DNA of 64,000 nt from Ixodes scapularis (Eukaryota > Arthropoda > Arachnida > Ixodida > Ixodidae). Within the stretch, counting starts at the first letter, position 1, and the number at the start of each line of letters is the position of its first letter. The stretch spans positions 69,438,252-69,502,251 of the forward strand of contig NW_024609857.1 of the NCBI RefSeq assembly GCF_016920785.2. The letters run 5' to 3'. Positions 63,690 through 64,000 of this stretch are shown here, one piece after another. The notes beneath the pieces are model-generated. The model saw nothing but the letters and a program-made list of their open reading frames with translations, was not told where the DNA came from and did not search any database. The translations under genes were made by a program, and so were the position numbers.

Positions 63690-64000
63690 CGCATTGAAGA
63701 TGATTTGAGTACTTAAGTACTCAAATCAAGTACTCAAAAATTTGAGTACAAAGTACTCAAATACAAATACAAATTTGTATTTTATATTTAAGTACACATC
63801 GGGGAGCGCATTCGTCAATTTAGTAAGGTACGTCGCTAAGCTAGTTGGTTCATCTTAGCATCATAGCCCTTGTCCTGTTGACTTCATGTCCCTGTCTTTT
63901 GTGCGCTACTCTATATACTGAGCTATTCGTCAATTGTGTACTAAAAGTCGAGAATTCTAAAAAACTTGTACTTTAAATACTGCCCAAGTACCATTTTCGG
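63690..64000. repeat. AGTACTCAAAT-type repeat, possible hAT terminus
   Basis: Words AAGTACT, ACTCAAAT and TTTGAGTAC recur at 63700-63790 in both orientations and again as AGTACTTTAAATACT-like words at the window end. It resembles the short-word ends of hAT MITEs; the element is cut by the window. Confidence 0.45.

Noticed and set aside
1..64000. CRISPR array or prokaryotic operon structure
   Set aside because: The repeats are tandem without unique spacers of fixed length, and the gene content is eukaryotic transposons.

Overview
The window looks like transposon-rich intergenic DNA from a chelicerate, most likely a hard (ixodid) tick. The main clues are a tRNA-derived SINE whose body resembles the SINEs I remember from ixodid ticks, a degenerate TTAGG array, chelicerate-type Gypsy elements, and many MITEs and foldback elements. 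No conserved host gene is certain. The only host-like candidates are a two-exon ORF near 61.75 kb, a Ser/Thr-rich exon near 27 kb and a broken THAP domain near 31.2 kb. The species call is inference.

Layout. 1-4526: the 3' part of an L1/Tx1-like LINE with an intact ORF2; its poly(A) abuts a tRNA-like sequence. 4.5-10.6 kb: sparse DNA holding an LTR-like relic, a head-to-head SINE pair and a solo LTR (8438-8856) with an ATAT target duplication. 10,633-26,398: a degenerate Mag-type Gypsy element (LTRs of 216 and 214 bp). Its gag is split by an 11.1 kb DNA transposon (copy A), which is itself split by a second L1/Tx1-like LINE inserted at a tRNA-like sequence; its pol is split by a SINE with an 11 bp target duplication. 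26.4-30.1 kb: TTAGG-like array, Ser/Thr-rich exon candidate, perfect hairpin, LTR-like transcription unit. 30,158-39,745: a diverged relative of copy A (element C) containing a THAP relic and a nested 6.0 kb sister of copy A (copy B). 39.9-45.4 kb: an I-group LINE with RNase H on the minus strand. 46,215-49,340: a Gypsy element with an internal inversion. 50-64 kb: foldback elements, a hAT with 8 bp TSD, TTAA-flanked MITEs, tandem repeats with CRE or YY1-like motifs, old LTRs and microsatellites.

Three observations stand out. (1) The LTR of the Gypsy-2 family carries a tRNA-Gly(CCC)-like RNA polymerase III unit (A box, B box, T5 terminator) that is kept in several copies of different age and lies inside the LTR boundaries, as shown by the solo LTR with its target duplication. 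This recalls the plant Cassandra elements with 5S RNA in the LTR. (2) Two different L1/Tx1-like LINEs both end at the 5' edge of a tRNA-like A box; one has a 15-16 bp target duplication and a matching empty site in sister copy B. (3) Copies A, B and C define a large DNA transposon family with CCCTTACA termini and 2-bp target duplications (AA, GT, CA), which carries the tRNA-like landing site. The nesting gives a clear order of events: Gypsy-1, then copy A, then the LINE.
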